NCBI GenBank assembly: GCA_913777945.1
Contig: CAJYTY010000022.1
Span: forward strand, 62,001 to 126,000
Length of the DNA stretch: 64,000 nt
Source: an uncultured Acinetobacter sp.
GTDB taxonomy: Bacteria; Pseudomonadota; Gammaproteobacteria; Pseudomonadales; Moraxellaceae
Reading direction: 5' to 3'
Shown here: positions 1 to 8,971 of the stretch, piece by piece
Position numbering within the stretch: position 1 is the first letter of the stretch
Layout: every line of letters begins with the position of its first letter
Translations under genes and position numbers: made by a program
The notes under the pieces: generated by a model
Told to the model about the DNA's origin: nothing
Databases searched by the model: none
Seen by the model: only the letters and a program-made list of their open reading frames with translations

Positions 1-470
1 TTACTGGCAGCATAAGCAGAAAGATGCTTCGGGAGCCCTCGAATGGCACTGACCGATGAAATCACCACCAAGTGTCCTGCATTTTGCTGTCTAAAAATTT
101 CAACTGCAGCCTCGCATTGTGCCAAAGCTGAAATGAAATTAGTTTCCGCTGTGGCACGATTGACTTCAAAATGTCCTTTTCCTATACGACGTCCTTCTCC
201 TACACCTGCATTTACAATAATTCGCTCCAAATGACCAAAGTCATGCTGGAAAGCTTTAAAGACTTCAAATACCTGCTGGTAGTCAGTTACATCGAGTGAT
301 CGGGTTTTTACGATAATGCCGTATTGTGCCTCTAACTCTGCTTTTAATACATCGAGTCGCTCAAGCCGCCGTGCGCAAATCGCAAGGTTATACCCTTTTT
401 TTGCAAACTCTCGCGCCATGCCTGCGCCTAAGCCTGAACTCGCACCTGTAATCAGTATTGTTTTTGCCAT
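1..470 (-). CDS. SDR-family oxidoreductase, C-terminus beyond window edge
   Basis: Partial gene. The start codon is at 470-468 and the reading frame stays open to base 1, giving 156 visible residues. The N-terminus carries the Rossmann nucleotide-binding motif TGASSGLG (residues 8-15), followed by NAG (near residue 88) and the catalytic segment S-V-S...Y-A-A-S at the very edge; the next codon begins AA, as expected for the catalytic lysine. This is a classical short-chain dehydrogenase using NAD(P)H. It is the last visible gene of a minus-strand series with a histidine-phosphatase-like protein, an APH-type kinase and an acyl-CoA dehydrogenase, so a hydroxyacyl or ketoacyl substrate is plausible. 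Substrate specificity cannot be read from the sequence. Confidence 0.88.
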   Translation of the reverse strand, partial: MAKTILITGASSGLGAGMAREFAKKGYNLAICARRLERLDVLKAELEAQYGIIVKTRSLDVTDYQQVFEVFKAFQHDFGHLERIIVNAGVGEGRRIGKGHFEVNRATAETNFISALAQCEAAVEIFRQQNAGHLVVISSVSAIRGLPKHLSAYAAS

Positions 471-484
471 TTAAAAAGTATCCT

Positions 485-1183
485 TTATATCCATGTGAGT
501 AAGTCACGATTTTTTGCTTTTATAAAATGATGCTCATTGAGACTTAAAAGTTGTGGCTCATTCCCTACTAGTCTTAAGGTTGTTATGCTGGCATTGGTAA
601 TGGCCCAATTCAGTGCAAAAGTCCGGTTGGGATTGAGTTCGAGAATTTTTCCAGCAGCAACTGATACCACACCCCCAGAGGTAAATACGACAGCATATCT
701 GGGCTTTAAAACTGAAAGCTCATTACATAGTTGCGCTAAAGTTGTTTCAACTCGAGATTTGAAATCTGGCCACGATTCTTCGTACTCGTGATGAAACGCG
801 CCATCTGTCCATCTGGAAACTGCATTTTCAAAAATTTGCCCTAGATAGTCTCTCGGATTAGATGCTTTGGCGACCTCTTGTTTAAGTAATTCAGGTTGTT
901 TAAAGCGTGGGTCGTAATTTGCAAATACCTGTTGATGATTAAACTCATTCCAGCCCGAATGGGTATGAATATTCGCTTCGGGAAAACACTGCTTGAGCGC
1001 ACCTTGCGCCGTTTGCATATGACGTTTCATTGTACCTGCCACGACATAAGGCGCTTCACTTAAAATTTGTTTGAAATACTGACCCAGTAATTCTGCTTGA
1101 GACTGCCCTGTAGGAGATAAGTCATCATAATTTGCTTTACCAAAGGAAGCCTGACCATGACGAACCAGATAAATTGTGGTCAT
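485..1183 (-). CDS. histidine phosphatase (phosphoglycerate-mutase) family protein
   Basis: 232 residues. The N-terminal phosphohistidine motif R-H-G is at residues 8-10 in YLVRHGQASFG, as in the phosphoglycerate mutase/SixA superfamily. In most members the second catalytic histidine lies in a late V-x-H-G segment; here the corresponding segment reads VVFTSGGVV, so this histidine seems replaced by serine. It may be a divergent phosphatase or a non-catalytic relative. Its start overlaps the end of the upstream kinase gene by 4 bases (ATGA type), which implies translational coupling. Its genomic partners suggest a role on a phosphorylated acyl intermediate, but this is inference. Confidence 0.85.
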   Translation of the reverse strand: MTTIYLVRHGQASFGKANYDDLSPTGQSQAELLGQYFKQILSEAPYVVAGTMKRHMQTAQGALKQCFPEANIHTHSGWNEFNHQQVFANYDPRFKQPELLKQEVAKASNPRDYLGQIFENAVSRWTDGAFHHEYEESWPDFKSRVETTLAQLCNELSVLKPRYAVVFTSGGVVSVAAGKILELNPNRTFALNWAITNASITTLRLVGNEPQLLSLNEHHFIKAKNRDLLTWI

Positions 1184-2301
1184 TTCTTTAAGATTCCTTG
1201 AACTTTGTGAAGATATTTGGTGTTGATCTTGCTGTGTTTGAACTTATCGGCAACAATTAATTTTAAAGCACGGATATGAAGTGCGTAAATCACAATCCAG
1301 AAATCCTTAAAAGCCTGATTTTTAGTCTGTTTATGAAAATATCGGTAATAAATTTGCTGTGCAATCACAGCCAGGCGAAAAACACCAAATACCTCATAAA
1401 ACGTCCAGTTTGTAGTATCTAAACCGGTCTGACGCATGTAGTAGTCCACCACTTGTTTGCGAGTGAACATTCCTTTTAAATGTGTGGGCTGACGACGAGT
1501 CGATTTGAAAATCATGTTGTCTGTTTCTTCTACCCAGTAAGCCAACGCATTTCCCAAATCCATGAGTGGATCGCCCAGCGTCGCCATTTCCCAATCGAGT
1601 ACGCCTATCACATTTGTTGGTGACTCAGGATCAAGGATCACATTATCAAATCGCCAGTCATTATGAATAATGCAAATTTTTGATTCTCTGGGTGTGTTGT
1701 CTTTTAGCCACTGTCGAACATATCCAAACGATGGCACATTGATGGTTCTTGCTTTTTCATAACGTTTGTCCCATCCCTCGACCTGCCGCTGGCAATAGCC
1801 TTCACCTTTGCCCAGATCTTTTAACTCAGTCGTTTCATAAGGTACTTGGTGGAGCTCAATTAATCGATCCAGTACATTTCGACAGAGTTGATTGATTTGT
1901 TCTTCATTTAATTGAAGTTCCGGCGGAAGTTTTGCACGAGGTATAATTCCTTCGATACGCCGCATCACATAAAAGTCACAACCGATCACATGCGGATCTT
2001 GGCACAATGCAATCATCTCAGGCACCACCGGATAATAAGCTGCCAAGTGTTTTTGTACGAAAAATTCTCGTGCCATATCATGAGCAGATTTCGCTTTAGT
2101 ACCGTTGGGTGGGCGCCGTAAGATCAGATCCACATTATGGTATTTCAGCCGATAGGTCCAGTTGGATGCGCCGCCCGTGTATTGTGTCAGTTCCACCTGT
2201 CCTTCAAGTACGATTCCTTGCTGTTTTAACCATGATTCAACCGCATGGATATCTAACTCTTCTCCCTCTTGAACCGAACCACCCAAATCAATGACTGACA
2301 T
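1180..2301 (-). CDS. APH-family phosphotransferase (ACAD10/11- or LvaA-like kinase)
   Basis: 373 residues of the aminoglycoside-phosphotransferase/choline kinase fold. The catalytic loop is IIHNDWRFDN (H-x-D and N) and the metal-binding segment is GVLDWEMATLGDPLMDLG. The close pairing with an acyl-CoA dehydrogenase is the arrangement found fused in mammalian ACAD10/ACAD11 and as LvaA plus LvaC in the Pseudomonas levulinate pathway, where the kinase phosphorylates a 4-hydroxyacyl-CoA. The gene sits 16 bases downstream of the dehydrogenase and overlaps the next gene by 4 bases. Antibiotic resistance is not suggested by the context. Fold and kinase motif are clear; the substrate is inferred. Confidence 0.88.
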   Translation of the reverse strand: MSVIDLGGSVQEGEELDIHAVESWLKQQGIVLEGQVELTQYTGGASNWTYRLKYHNVDLILRRPPNGTKAKSAHDMAREFFVQKHLAAYYPVVPEMIALCQDPHVIGCDFYVMRRIEGIIPRAKLPPELQLNEEQINQLCRNVLDRLIELHQVPYETTELKDLGKGEGYCQRQVEGWDKRYEKARTINVPSFGYVRQWLKDNTPRESKICIIHNDWRFDNVILDPESPTNVIGVLDWEMATLGDPLMDLGNALAYWVEETDNMIFKSTRRQPTHLKGMFTRKQVVDYYMRQTGLDTTNWTFYEVFGVFRLAVIAQQIYYRYFHKQTKNQAFKDFWIVIYALHIRALKLIVADKFKHSKINTKYLHKVQGILKK

Positions 2302-2317
2302 AAATTTTCCTTATTCT

Positions 2318-3562
2318 TTATTGTGAAGGTTTCGACCGGCCATAGCCACGTTTCGCAAGCTCTAACCGAGCAATCATGCCTTTATGCACCTCATCTGGCC
2401 CATCAGCCAATCTTAGACTTCGTGCATGAATAAAAAAGGCAGATAGCATGGTATCGCGTGAAAGCCCAGCTCCGCCATGGATCTGGATTGCCATATCTAC
2501 CACTTTTTCTAGTACATTGGGTGCAACTAGCTTGATGGCTGAAATTTCTGTGAGTGCAGCCAAAGTTCCATAAGTATCCATTTTGAATGCAGCATATAAG
2601 GTAAGTAAGCGTGCTTGATCAATTGCAACGCGTGCCTCTGCGACGCGTTCGAGATTTCCGCCCAGTTTAAGCAACTCTTTACCAAACGCCGTACGTGACA
2701 TACCCCGATCAATCATTAACTCGAGTGACTTTTCTGCGGCTCCAATGCATCGCATACAATGGTGAATACGCCCGGGGCCTAATCGCCCTTGTGCAATTTC
2801 AAAACCTTGACCTGCACCGCCGATAAAATTTTCTATAGGGACTCGCACCTGATCAAAAATAACTTCTCCATGACCATGCGGTGCATCATACTCCCCAAAA
2901 ACAGACAACATTCGCTGGATTTTGACACCGGGTGTATCAAGCTGTACCAGCACCATCGAATGCTGATGATGTCGATCTTTACTGGTATCAGGCGTATGTG
3001 CCATAAAAATGATGAGTTTTGCATTTGGATCACCCAAACCCGATGACCACCACTTTCGGCCATTGAGTACAATTTCATTACCTTCAATCACCGCGGTTGC
3101 TTGCATATTGGTTGCATCACTCGACGCAACATCAGGTTCAGTCATACAAAAAACGGAACGAATTTTGCCGTTTAAAAGCGGTATGAGCCAATCATTTTTT
3201 TGCTGATCAGTACCATAGCGCCATAGCAACTCCATGTTGCCGGTGTCTGGTGCATTACAGTTAAATACAATCGGTGCCAAAAGGCTTCTACCTGTTAACT
3301 CTGCTATGTGTGCATACTCCTGAACAGATAGCCCTGCGCCAAGCTCACTGTCGGGTAAGAAAAGATTCCATAAACCCGCCGCTCTGGCTTTGGCTTTTAA
3401 TACTTCAAGCTGCTCTGGCCAAACCCAAGTCGTCCAGTCGCCGTTGGGATTCATTTGATGTACATCATCCCAAAACTTTAATTCAACCGGTTCTATTTCG
3501 TTATGAATGAAGTCTCGTGTTCTATTCACAAAATCTTGAGCACGCTCTGAAAGTTTAAACAT
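2318..3562 (-). CDS. acyl-CoA dehydrogenase family protein
   Basis: 414 residues, a usual length for the family. Visible landmarks are FCMTEPDVASSDATN (FAD/substrate region, about residues 140-155), GRKWWSSGLGDPNAK, the central segment GPGRIHHCMRCIGAAE, and the C-terminal QIHGGAGLSRDTMLS. It should be an FAD-dependent flavoenzyme acting on an acyl-CoA. It is the first gene of the minus-strand operon with the APH-type kinase, the histidine phosphatase and the SDR. In the LvaC/ACAD11 subtype the enzyme acts on a phosphorylated 4-hydroxyacyl-CoA rather than doing plain beta-oxidation; the neighbouring kinase favours that subtype here. The divergent LysR gene is the likely regulator. Confidence 0.92.
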   Translation of the reverse strand: MFKLSERAQDFVNRTRDFIHNEIEPVELKFWDDVHQMNPNGDWTTWVWPEQLEVLKAKARAAGLWNLFLPDSELGAGLSVQEYAHIAELTGRSLLAPIVFNCNAPDTGNMELLWRYGTDQQKNDWLIPLLNGKIRSVFCMTEPDVASSDATNMQATAVIEGNEIVLNGRKWWSSGLGDPNAKLIIFMAHTPDTSKDRHHQHSMVLVQLDTPGVKIQRMLSVFGEYDAPHGHGEVIFDQVRVPIENFIGGAGQGFEIAQGRLGPGRIHHCMRCIGAAEKSLELMIDRGMSRTAFGKELLKLGGNLERVAEARVAIDQARLLTLYAAFKMDTYGTLAALTEISAIKLVAPNVLEKVVDMAIQIHGGAGLSRDTMLSAFFIHARSLRLADGPDEVHKGMIARLELAKRGYGRSKPSQ

Positions 3563-3649
3563 TTTTATTCCTAATTCGTTGTGTTTATCCTTTACTCACC
3601 ATAAACGTAAATTTATTATGCATGAAATGATTTTATTAAATACTTCACT

Positions 3650-4579
3650 ATGAATGAAATTCATAAGTTTCATACTGCGCAACACTACCTAGATCTAAGC
3701 TTATTTCATCGCATTGATATCAACTTATATCCACTGTTTGTTGCAATTTTTGAACAAAAAAGTATTTCGAGAGCCGCGCAAAGTTTATCCATTAGTCAAT
3801 CGGCTGCCAGTCATGCTTTACAGCGTTTAAGAGTTCAACTTGAAGATGAGGTATTTATACGTCTCGGCAATAGCATGCAACCTACACCATTTGCAGAACA
3901 TATCTATCCTGTCATTAAAAACGCACTGATTCTTTTTCAAAATATTAGTCAACAAAAAAAGAGTTTTGATCCGAGCCTCATTAAAACATTAAGAATTGCT
4001 ATCCATGACGAGATTGAACCACTTGTTTTGCCTAAAATCATTCAGCATTTTGAACAGATCGATCAAAATATTGAGTTTAGTAGTATCAAACTCAATCGAA
4101 ATACCATTCAAAGTGATCTATTAAATCAACAGCTCGATTTTATTATCGATGTAGAGTCGCCAACGCATGACAGCATTGGTTTTCAAGCTTTACTGAAAGA
4201 TCATTATGTTATTTGCAGCCAACAATCTGTCATGAATGCTGAGATTTACCGATCTGGTCTACATATTGGGGTGTCTTCACGCCGTACAGGTACACTGCTT
4301 GAAGATGTGTATCTTCATCGGCAAGGTATTCATCGTGAAATTTTTTTACGTTGCCAGCATTATTCGACAGCACTCAAAATTTTAGAATATAACCGTGATG
4401 CAATATTAACTTTACCAAGTGCAGTATTGAGCCATTTGTCTTACGCAACCAATTTGACGATTCATTCAATACCTTTTGAAATGCCCACTTTTACGATTGG
4501 TATTTATTGGTCTGATGCATTGATTGATAATTTAAGATATGAATTTTTAAAAAAAGAAATTATTTCATTATTTACTTAG
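3650..4579 (+). CDS. LysR-family transcriptional regulator
   Basis: 309 residues. The winged HTH at residues 25-85 is clear (INLYPLFVAIFEQKSISRAA, then SQSAASHALQRLRVQLEDEVF), followed by a periplasmic-binding-like effector domain. It is divergent from the acyl-CoA dehydrogenase operon, with 87 bases between the start codons, the classical arrangement for a LysR regulator and its target. The N-terminus carries about 22 residues before the HTH, slightly long for the family, so a later start is possible but no better ATG is evident. The stop codon lies inside a copy of the repeated 13-base word described in the findings. The effector is unknown. Confidence 0.92.
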   Translation: MNEIHKFHTAQHYLDLSLFHRIDINLYPLFVAIFEQKSISRAAQSLSISQSAASHALQRLRVQLEDEVFIRLGNSMQPTPFAEHIYPVIKNALILFQNISQQKKSFDPSLIKTLRIAIHDEIEPLVLPKIIQHFEQIDQNIEFSSIKLNRNTIQSDLLNQQLDFIIDVESPTHDSIGFQALLKDHYVICSQQSVMNAEIYRSGLHIGVSSRRTGTLLEDVYLHRQGIHREIFLRCQHYSTALKILEYNRDAILTLPSAVLSHLSYATNLTIHSIPFEMPTFTIGIYWSDALIDNLRYEFLKKEIISLFT

Positions 4580-4587
4580 GCTATTTT
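4575..4587 (+). repeat. 13-base word CTTAGGCTATTTT, copy 1
   Basis: This word recurs exactly at 9625-9637, 15095-15107 and 15581-15593, all in the same orientation, and its first ten bases at 38356-38365. This copy overlaps the LysR stop codon and precedes the terminator hairpin. The function is unknown. Confidence 0.75.
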
Positions 4588-4636
4588 AAATGATAAATCG
4601 AGTATAGATTATTTCAACTATCTCGATTTATCATTT
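4588..4636. terminator. long inverted repeat between convergent genes
   Basis: Arms at 4588-4607 and 4618-4636 pair over about 19 bases with one bulged T (core AATGATAAATCGAG / CTCGATTTATCATT). It lies between the convergent LysR and nitroreductase genes and has A/T-rich flanks on both sides, so it may work in both directions. Confidence 0.75.
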
Positions 4637-4643
4637 TGATCAG

Positions 4644-5246
4644 TTACTTGAAAATTTTAAAGCGTGTTTCATCGTCAATATATGACTTTTCGGCAGCTGG
4701 TGCCTCAATTGAACCAAATACCAATTGTGCACGTAGTTTCCAGCTCGATGGAACAGCCCATTCAGCATGGACTTTGTCATCGACGATAGGATTATAGTGC
4801 TGTAAAGATGCCCCCACATTTTCAGCTGCAAGTGCTGTCCATACTGCAAGTTGCGCCATAGCAGTCGAATGCTCGGACCAAACCGGAAAATTATCTGCAT
4901 ACAAGGCAAATTTCTCTTGAAGCTCCTGAATGACATTTTGATCTTCAAAAAATAAAATAGTTCCCACCCCTGCTGCAAAGCTATCCATTTTTTTGCTGGT
5001 TTTTTCTGCTGCAGCTTCATCTGTGGCGTATTCTTTGAGTTTTTCTTTGACGAATCCCCAAAATTTTTCATGTTCTGCATCAAATAAGATAATTGCTCGA
5101 GAAGACTGAGAATTAAACGAAGATGGGCTTTGGCGTATTGCTTCTTGAATGAGTTCAGTTAATTGTTCTGGCGTTTGCTGAATATTTTTGCCGATAGCGT
5201 ATATGGTGCGACGATTTTGAAGTAAGGATATTACTGGATTGGTCAT
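4644..5246 (-). CDS. nitroreductase-family protein (Frm2/Hbn1-like)
   Basis: 200 residues, the usual size of the short FMN nitroreductases. The N-terminal RRTIYAIGKN and the SPSSFNSQSSRAIIL segment (FMN binding, about residues 40-55) match the Hbn1/Frm2-type subgroup, as does the C-terminal WKLRAQLVFGSIEAPAAEK. It is probably an NAD(P)H-dependent FMN oxidoreductase of the cytosol, with a physiological substrate that cannot be predicted. It is transcribed alone on the minus strand and shares the hairpin at 4588-4636 with the LysR gene. A 147-residue overlapping frame on the same strand is a shadow of this gene. Confidence 0.88.
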   Translation of the reverse strand: MTNPVISLLQNRRTIYAIGKNIQQTPEQLTELIQEAIRQSPSSFNSQSSRAIILFDAEHEKFWGFVKEKLKEYATDEAAAEKTSKKMDSFAAGVGTILFFEDQNVIQELQEKFALYADNFPVWSEHSTAMAQLAVWTALAAENVGASLQHYNPIVDDKVHAEWAVPSSWKLRAQLVFGSIEAPAAEKSYIDDETRFKIFK

Positions 5247-5376
5247 GTGCTCAAATTCCTTGCTGCAGCAATAGTAATAAATGGAAAAACCACTATTTTT
5301 ATAGCATGATTTATGCCAGATCGCTGCACAAGGTATTTGAATTTATACGATATATTTTTTACTTTTTGTTCAACGA

Positions 5377-5880
5377 TTAAAGTTTTACAAGTAGAACATT
5401 CGAGCTCACTTCATCTTTCCAGAGTTCGCGTAATGTTGGTAAATAAAATTTTTCACCAATCTCGGATAGTTCTGCATCGATTAAAGTGTGTACTTCATGA
5501 ATAAAAATGTAGTCCAGCTCGACCATATTTAGTTTTGTATGACTGGCACCCATTTGCTTACGTTTGGTTTGTGCTTGTTTAAGCACCTGATTGGTAAATT
5601 CTTTATCTTTATATGCTGTTAATGCATTAAGGCGTAATTCGATTACACCCCATGCCTCTACAAGTTTCTTGAATGTGGTGAAATCTTTCGATGTAGATTC
5701 CCATGTAACATTTTCAAGATTATTGTCTTCGGGTAATACAGGAAGTAGTAAATCAGCGGTACTTGGAAATATTTTTTTTAGATTAATTAAAAATTTAACA
5801 GGTTGATCACTCGGATAATCACGAAATTGAACATTTTTTTGAATATCTGTTAAATACACGTCAAGCATGGGAAATTTCAT
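5377..5880 (-). CDS. protein of unknown function (167 aa)
   Basis: I do not recognise this protein. It has 167 residues, no signal peptide and no membrane segment. It is rich in Lys, Leu and Glu with an apparently helical centre (TFKKLVEAWGVIELRLNALT, KEFTNQVLKQAQ) and ends in VLLVKL. It stands alone between the nitroreductase and fumC genes, both on the same strand. The composition and codon use resemble the neighbouring genes, and the antisense frame is much shorter, so it is likely a real gene. Confidence 0.65.
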   Translation of the reverse strand: MKFPMLDVYLTDIQKNVQFRDYPSDQPVKFLINLKKIFPSTADLLLPVLPEDNNLENVTWESTSKDFTTFKKLVEAWGVIELRLNALTAYKDKEFTNQVLKQAQTKRKQMGASHTKLNMVELDYIFIHEVHTLIDAELSEIGEKFYLPTLRELWKDEVSSNVLLVKL

Positions 5881-5965
5881 CAGCAGTCTTTATCAGGATG
5901 TCACATTGTACGTGTTTGCTCGTCAGATAAAAACTGCTGATGTATGATTTCAGTGCAATTGCAAG

Positions 5966-7360
5966 TTATTTTGCATTAGGTGAAACCATTTTTTCTGGAC
6001 GAACAATTTCATCAAACTGTTGTTCGCTCACCAATTCAAGTTCAACTGCCACTTGTTTAAGGGTTTTATTTTCTTTGTAGGCAGTTTTGGCGACCTTCGC
6101 TGCATTCTCATATCCAATTACAGGGTTTAATGCAGTGACCAGCATCAATGAATTATGCAAGAAGTGATCGATCTTATCTCGATTTGGCTCAATACCCACC
6201 GCACAATGATCATTAAAGCTATTACATGCATCGCCTAAAAGCTGAATAGACTGTAATAAGTTAAATGCAATTACTGGCATAAATACGTTCAGCTCGAAGT
6301 TACCAGATGCACCTGCTACATTGATCGTAGTGTCATTACCAAGTACCTGAGCAACCACCATCGTCATGGCTTCACTTTGTGTCGGATTAACCTTACCCGG
6401 CATGATACTTGATCCTGGTTCGTTTTCTGGAATACGAATTTCACCAAAACCACAGCGTGGACCGCTCGCCAGCCAGCGAATATCATTGGCAATTTTGTTT
6501 AAACTCACTGCCAATGTTTTAAGCGCACCCGATGCAAATACAGCCGCATCGCGCCCTGCGAGTGCTTCAAATTTATTTGGTGCAGTGACAAAAGGTAAAC
6601 CTGTTTGCTTGGCCAACTCGGCAGCAGCCTGAACTGCATAATCAGGATGAGCATTTAAGCCAGTGCCTACAGCCGTTCCACCTAAAGGTAATTCGTATAA
6701 GCCTTCCAGTGCTTGTTTTAGACGATGCAAACCATGCTCAAGCTGAGAAACATAACCAGAAAACTCTTGCCCGAGTGTGAGTGGGGTTGCGTCTTGTAAA
6801 TGAGTGCGTCCGATTTTAACAATGTCATTAAATTCATCAGACTTTTGTTGCAACGTCGCTTTTAGGCGTGTTACTGCAGGAATAAGCAATTCATTGATCT
6901 GAAGGCTTGCAGCCACATGAATCGCGGTTGGAAACGAATCATTAGTCGATTGAGCACGGTTGACGTGATCATTAGGATGTACAGGTGACTGTGATCCTAA
7001 TGCATTTCCCAATTTTTGATTGGCAATATTTGCAATCACTTCGTTGCAGTTCATATTGCTTTGCGTACCAGACCCTGTCTGCCAGACCACCAGTGGAAAT
7101 TGTGAGTCCCACTTCCCTTCAATTACATCATCTGCCGCATCAACAATATAAGCAGATAAATCTTGAGGTAATTGGCCCAAGCTTGCATTGGTGATGGCTG
7201 CAGATTTTTTCACTAAACCCATCGCACGAATCATGGCACGAGGTAAACGCTCTTGACCAATTTTAAAGTTTTGCAAACTACGTTGCGTTTGAGCTCCCCA
7301 CATTGCATCGTTTGGGACTTCGACTTCACCCATCGTGTCGTGTTCAATTCGAGTTTGCAT
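5966..7360 (-). CDS. fumC: class II fumarate hydratase
   Basis: 464 residues, the normal length for FumC. It interconverts fumarate and L-malate in the TCA cycle as a cytosolic, iron-independent homotetramer. The superfamily signature [16 protein letters not shown] is present, together with the fumarase segments [31 protein letters not shown] (substrate site) and [20 protein letters not shown]. The start [16 protein letters not shown] agrees with other FumC proteins. It is encoded alone, with no obvious operon partner. FumC enzymes are often expressed under iron limitation or oxidative stress, but no operator was identified here. Confidence 0.97.
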   Translation of the reverse strand: MQTRIEHDTMGEVEVPNDAMWGAQTQRSLQNFKIGQERLPRAMIRAMGLVKKSAAITNASLGQLPQDLSAYIVDAADDVIEGKWDSQFPLVVWQTGSGTQSNMNCNEVIANIANQKLGNALGSQSPVHPNDHVNRAQSTNDSFPTAIHVAASLQINELLIPAVTRLKATLQQKSDEFNDIVKIGRTHLQDATPLTLGQEFSGYVSQLEHGLHRLKQALEGLYELPLGGTAVGTGLNAHPDYAVQAAAELAKQTGLPFVTAPNKFEALAGRDAAVFASGALKTLAVSLNKIANDIRWLASGPRCGFGEIRIPENEPGSSIMPGKVNPTQSEAMTMVVAQVLGNDTTINVAGASGNFELNVFMPVIAFNLLQSIQLLGDACNSFNDHCAVGIEPNRDKIDHFLHNSLMLVTALNPVIGYENAAKVAKTAYKENKTLKQVAVELELVSEQQFDEIVRPEKMVSPNAK

Positions 7361-7482
7361 AAAAACCTCTATTATCCATAATGATTAATAACAAGTACGG
7401 GCTAGAGCAACCGTTACGATTACTTGGCTGGTCATGAAATACTAATAAAGCCAGCTCAATTTGTAAATAAGAATCATTTTTA

Positions 7483-8487
7483 TTACATTTTAATTGTATT
7501 TTGATAGAACTGCCATTGGTGCTCAAGCATTTGCTGTAGAGTACGTTTCGGTTTCCAGTTCAATGTTTTTTCAGCTTTGCTGATATCTGCACCAAGTTGT
7601 GCCAATTCGTCTACAGCAAACATGGCATCGTGTGTATTAATCTGAGTTTGAGTAATGGTACTTATTTGCTCAAGTAGAGATTGAATCGAAGTCACATGAT
7701 CATGTGCGATATTAAATGCTTCACACGTATGCTCTTGATGGTTGAGCCAGTATAAACTTGCGAGTACAGCTTCACATGCATCGAGCACATGCAAAAAACT
7801 TCGTTCTACGGTTTGATCATCGGTAAGAGCTTGATGCTGTAATTCCAGATAATCCCGTTGCATGGCGGCAACCTGCATCGCGAGTGGAATAATATTTTTT
7901 GGTAATTGAGGCACCATTTCTCCGAGTACCCCATGTTCAAAAGCACCGGCAATATTGGAAAGTCTCAAGATGGCGATTTTCCATTCATGATCTGTTTTAT
8001 ACGTATCTCGTATGATTTCTTCAATCATTTGCTGAGATTTAATATATGGATTGGGATAAGTGGTATTAAAAGACGTATCTTCTGTAAGATTTAATCCAGA
8101 AGCGCCATACACCGCTAAGCTTGAGAGATGAACCAGTTTTCTTACGCCTGTACGCTGCATAGAACGCAACAAGCTCATGATACAACTGACATTGTCATTA
8201 TAATACTCAAGCGGTTTAAGCTTAGATTCTTCGAGTGCTTTAAAACCTGCGGTGTGTACGACAGCATCAATGGAATATTGCTCAAAAACTTTATTTAATG
8301 CGGGTGTGTTGCGAACGTCCACTTTCACAAATGGCACGTACATACCGGAAATATATTCTAATCGTTCTAATGTTTGTAAAGATGCATTGGCCAAGTTGTC
8401 GACCAATATAACCTCTTGACCTTGAGCCAGAAGACTCAAAGCAATGTGTGACCCAAGAAAGCCTAAACCACCTGTCACTAAAATCAT
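7483..8487 (-). CDS. NAD-dependent epimerase/dehydratase, GalE-like with altered active site
   Basis: 334 residues, the length of UDP-glucose 4-epimerase. The N-terminal dinucleotide motif TGGLGFLGSH (residues 5-14), the DNLANAS segment and the HLSSLAVYG serine motif are all typical of extended SDR epimerases. However, the catalytic Tyr-x-x-x-Lys, expected in a segment such as NPYGKSK, reads NPYIKSQ here, so the usual lysine is glutamine; the codon is CAG and the frame around it is intact. The protein may be a non-canonical epimerase or may bind a nucleotide sugar without normal catalysis. It stands alone between fumC and the divergent tus genes. Confidence 0.88.
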   Translation of the reverse strand: MILVTGGLGFLGSHIALSLLAQGQEVILVDNLANASLQTLERLEYISGMYVPFVKVDVRNTPALNKVFEQYSIDAVVHTAGFKALEESKLKPLEYYNDNVSCIMSLLRSMQRTGVRKLVHLSSLAVYGASGLNLTEDTSFNTTYPNPYIKSQQMIEEIIRDTYKTDHEWKIAILRLSNIAGAFEHGVLGEMVPQLPKNIIPLAMQVAAMQRDYLELQHQALTDDQTVERSFLHVLDACEAVLASLYWLNHQEHTCEAFNIAHDHVTSIQSLLEQISTITQTQINTHDAMFAVDELAQLGADISKAEKTLNWKPKRTLQQMLEHQWQFYQNTIKM

Positions 8488-8558
8488 TGTATACTTACCT
8501 TTTTATAATGTGTAAATAGCTCATCTGTTATCAGACGCATGGCTACAGTGAAATTTCA

Positions 8559-8927
8559 ATGAGTACATTAGTTTTAATTACTGCTGCACCGACATCGGTT
8601 CATGCATGGCATGCACTTGGTTTAGTTCAGGCACTTCAGGACAAAAATGAAGTGTTCCGAGTGTTCTTTTATCAAGATGCTGTTCATGTTGCAAACGATT
8701 TGCAATGGGTGCCCGATGATCAGCGTCGTTTGACTCAAGAATGGCAAAAGCTCTCAATACGACTCCCTGTTTGTGTTAGTGCTGCACTAAACCGTGGAAT
8801 TACAGATGAAGAAAATGCTAAACGCCATCAACTCACGCATTACAACTTGGCTCAGGGATTTGAACTGGTTGGTTTAGGTGAACTTGCAGATGCCGTAGAA
8901 TCTTCTACACGTCTAATTCAATTTTAA
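8559..8927 (+). CDS. tusD: sulfurtransferase TusD (DsrE family)
   Basis: 122 residues. The DsrE-like fold is supported by LVLITAAPTSVHAW at the N-terminus and by the LPVCVSAALNRGI segment, which places the active cysteine exactly where E. coli TusD has it. TusD with TusB and TusC forms the relay that passes persulfide sulfur from TusA to TusE and then to MnmA for 2-thiouridine at the wobble position of tRNA. It is the first gene of a tusD-tusC-tusB-tusE operon, in the usual order. The 45 bases to tusC contain no terminator. Confidence 0.92.
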   Translation: MSTLVLITAAPTSVHAWHALGLVQALQDKNEVFRVFFYQDAVHVANDLQWVPDDQRRLTQEWQKLSIRLPVCVSAALNRGITDEENAKRHQLTHYNLAQGFELVGLGELADAVESSTRLIQF

Positions 8928-8971
8928 GCAGCTTTTTATTTCTAGAGTGTTGCTTTTAAAAGGTATATTGT

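Noticed and set aside
1180..2301. Aminoglycoside resistance determinant
   Set aside because: The APH fold is present, but the pairing with an acyl-CoA dehydrogenase and the operon point to a metabolic kinase.
4640..5083. 147-residue open frame on the minus strand overlapping the nitroreductase gene
   Set aside because: It is an alternative frame of a clear nitroreductase gene, with no family resemblance and no ribosome site.
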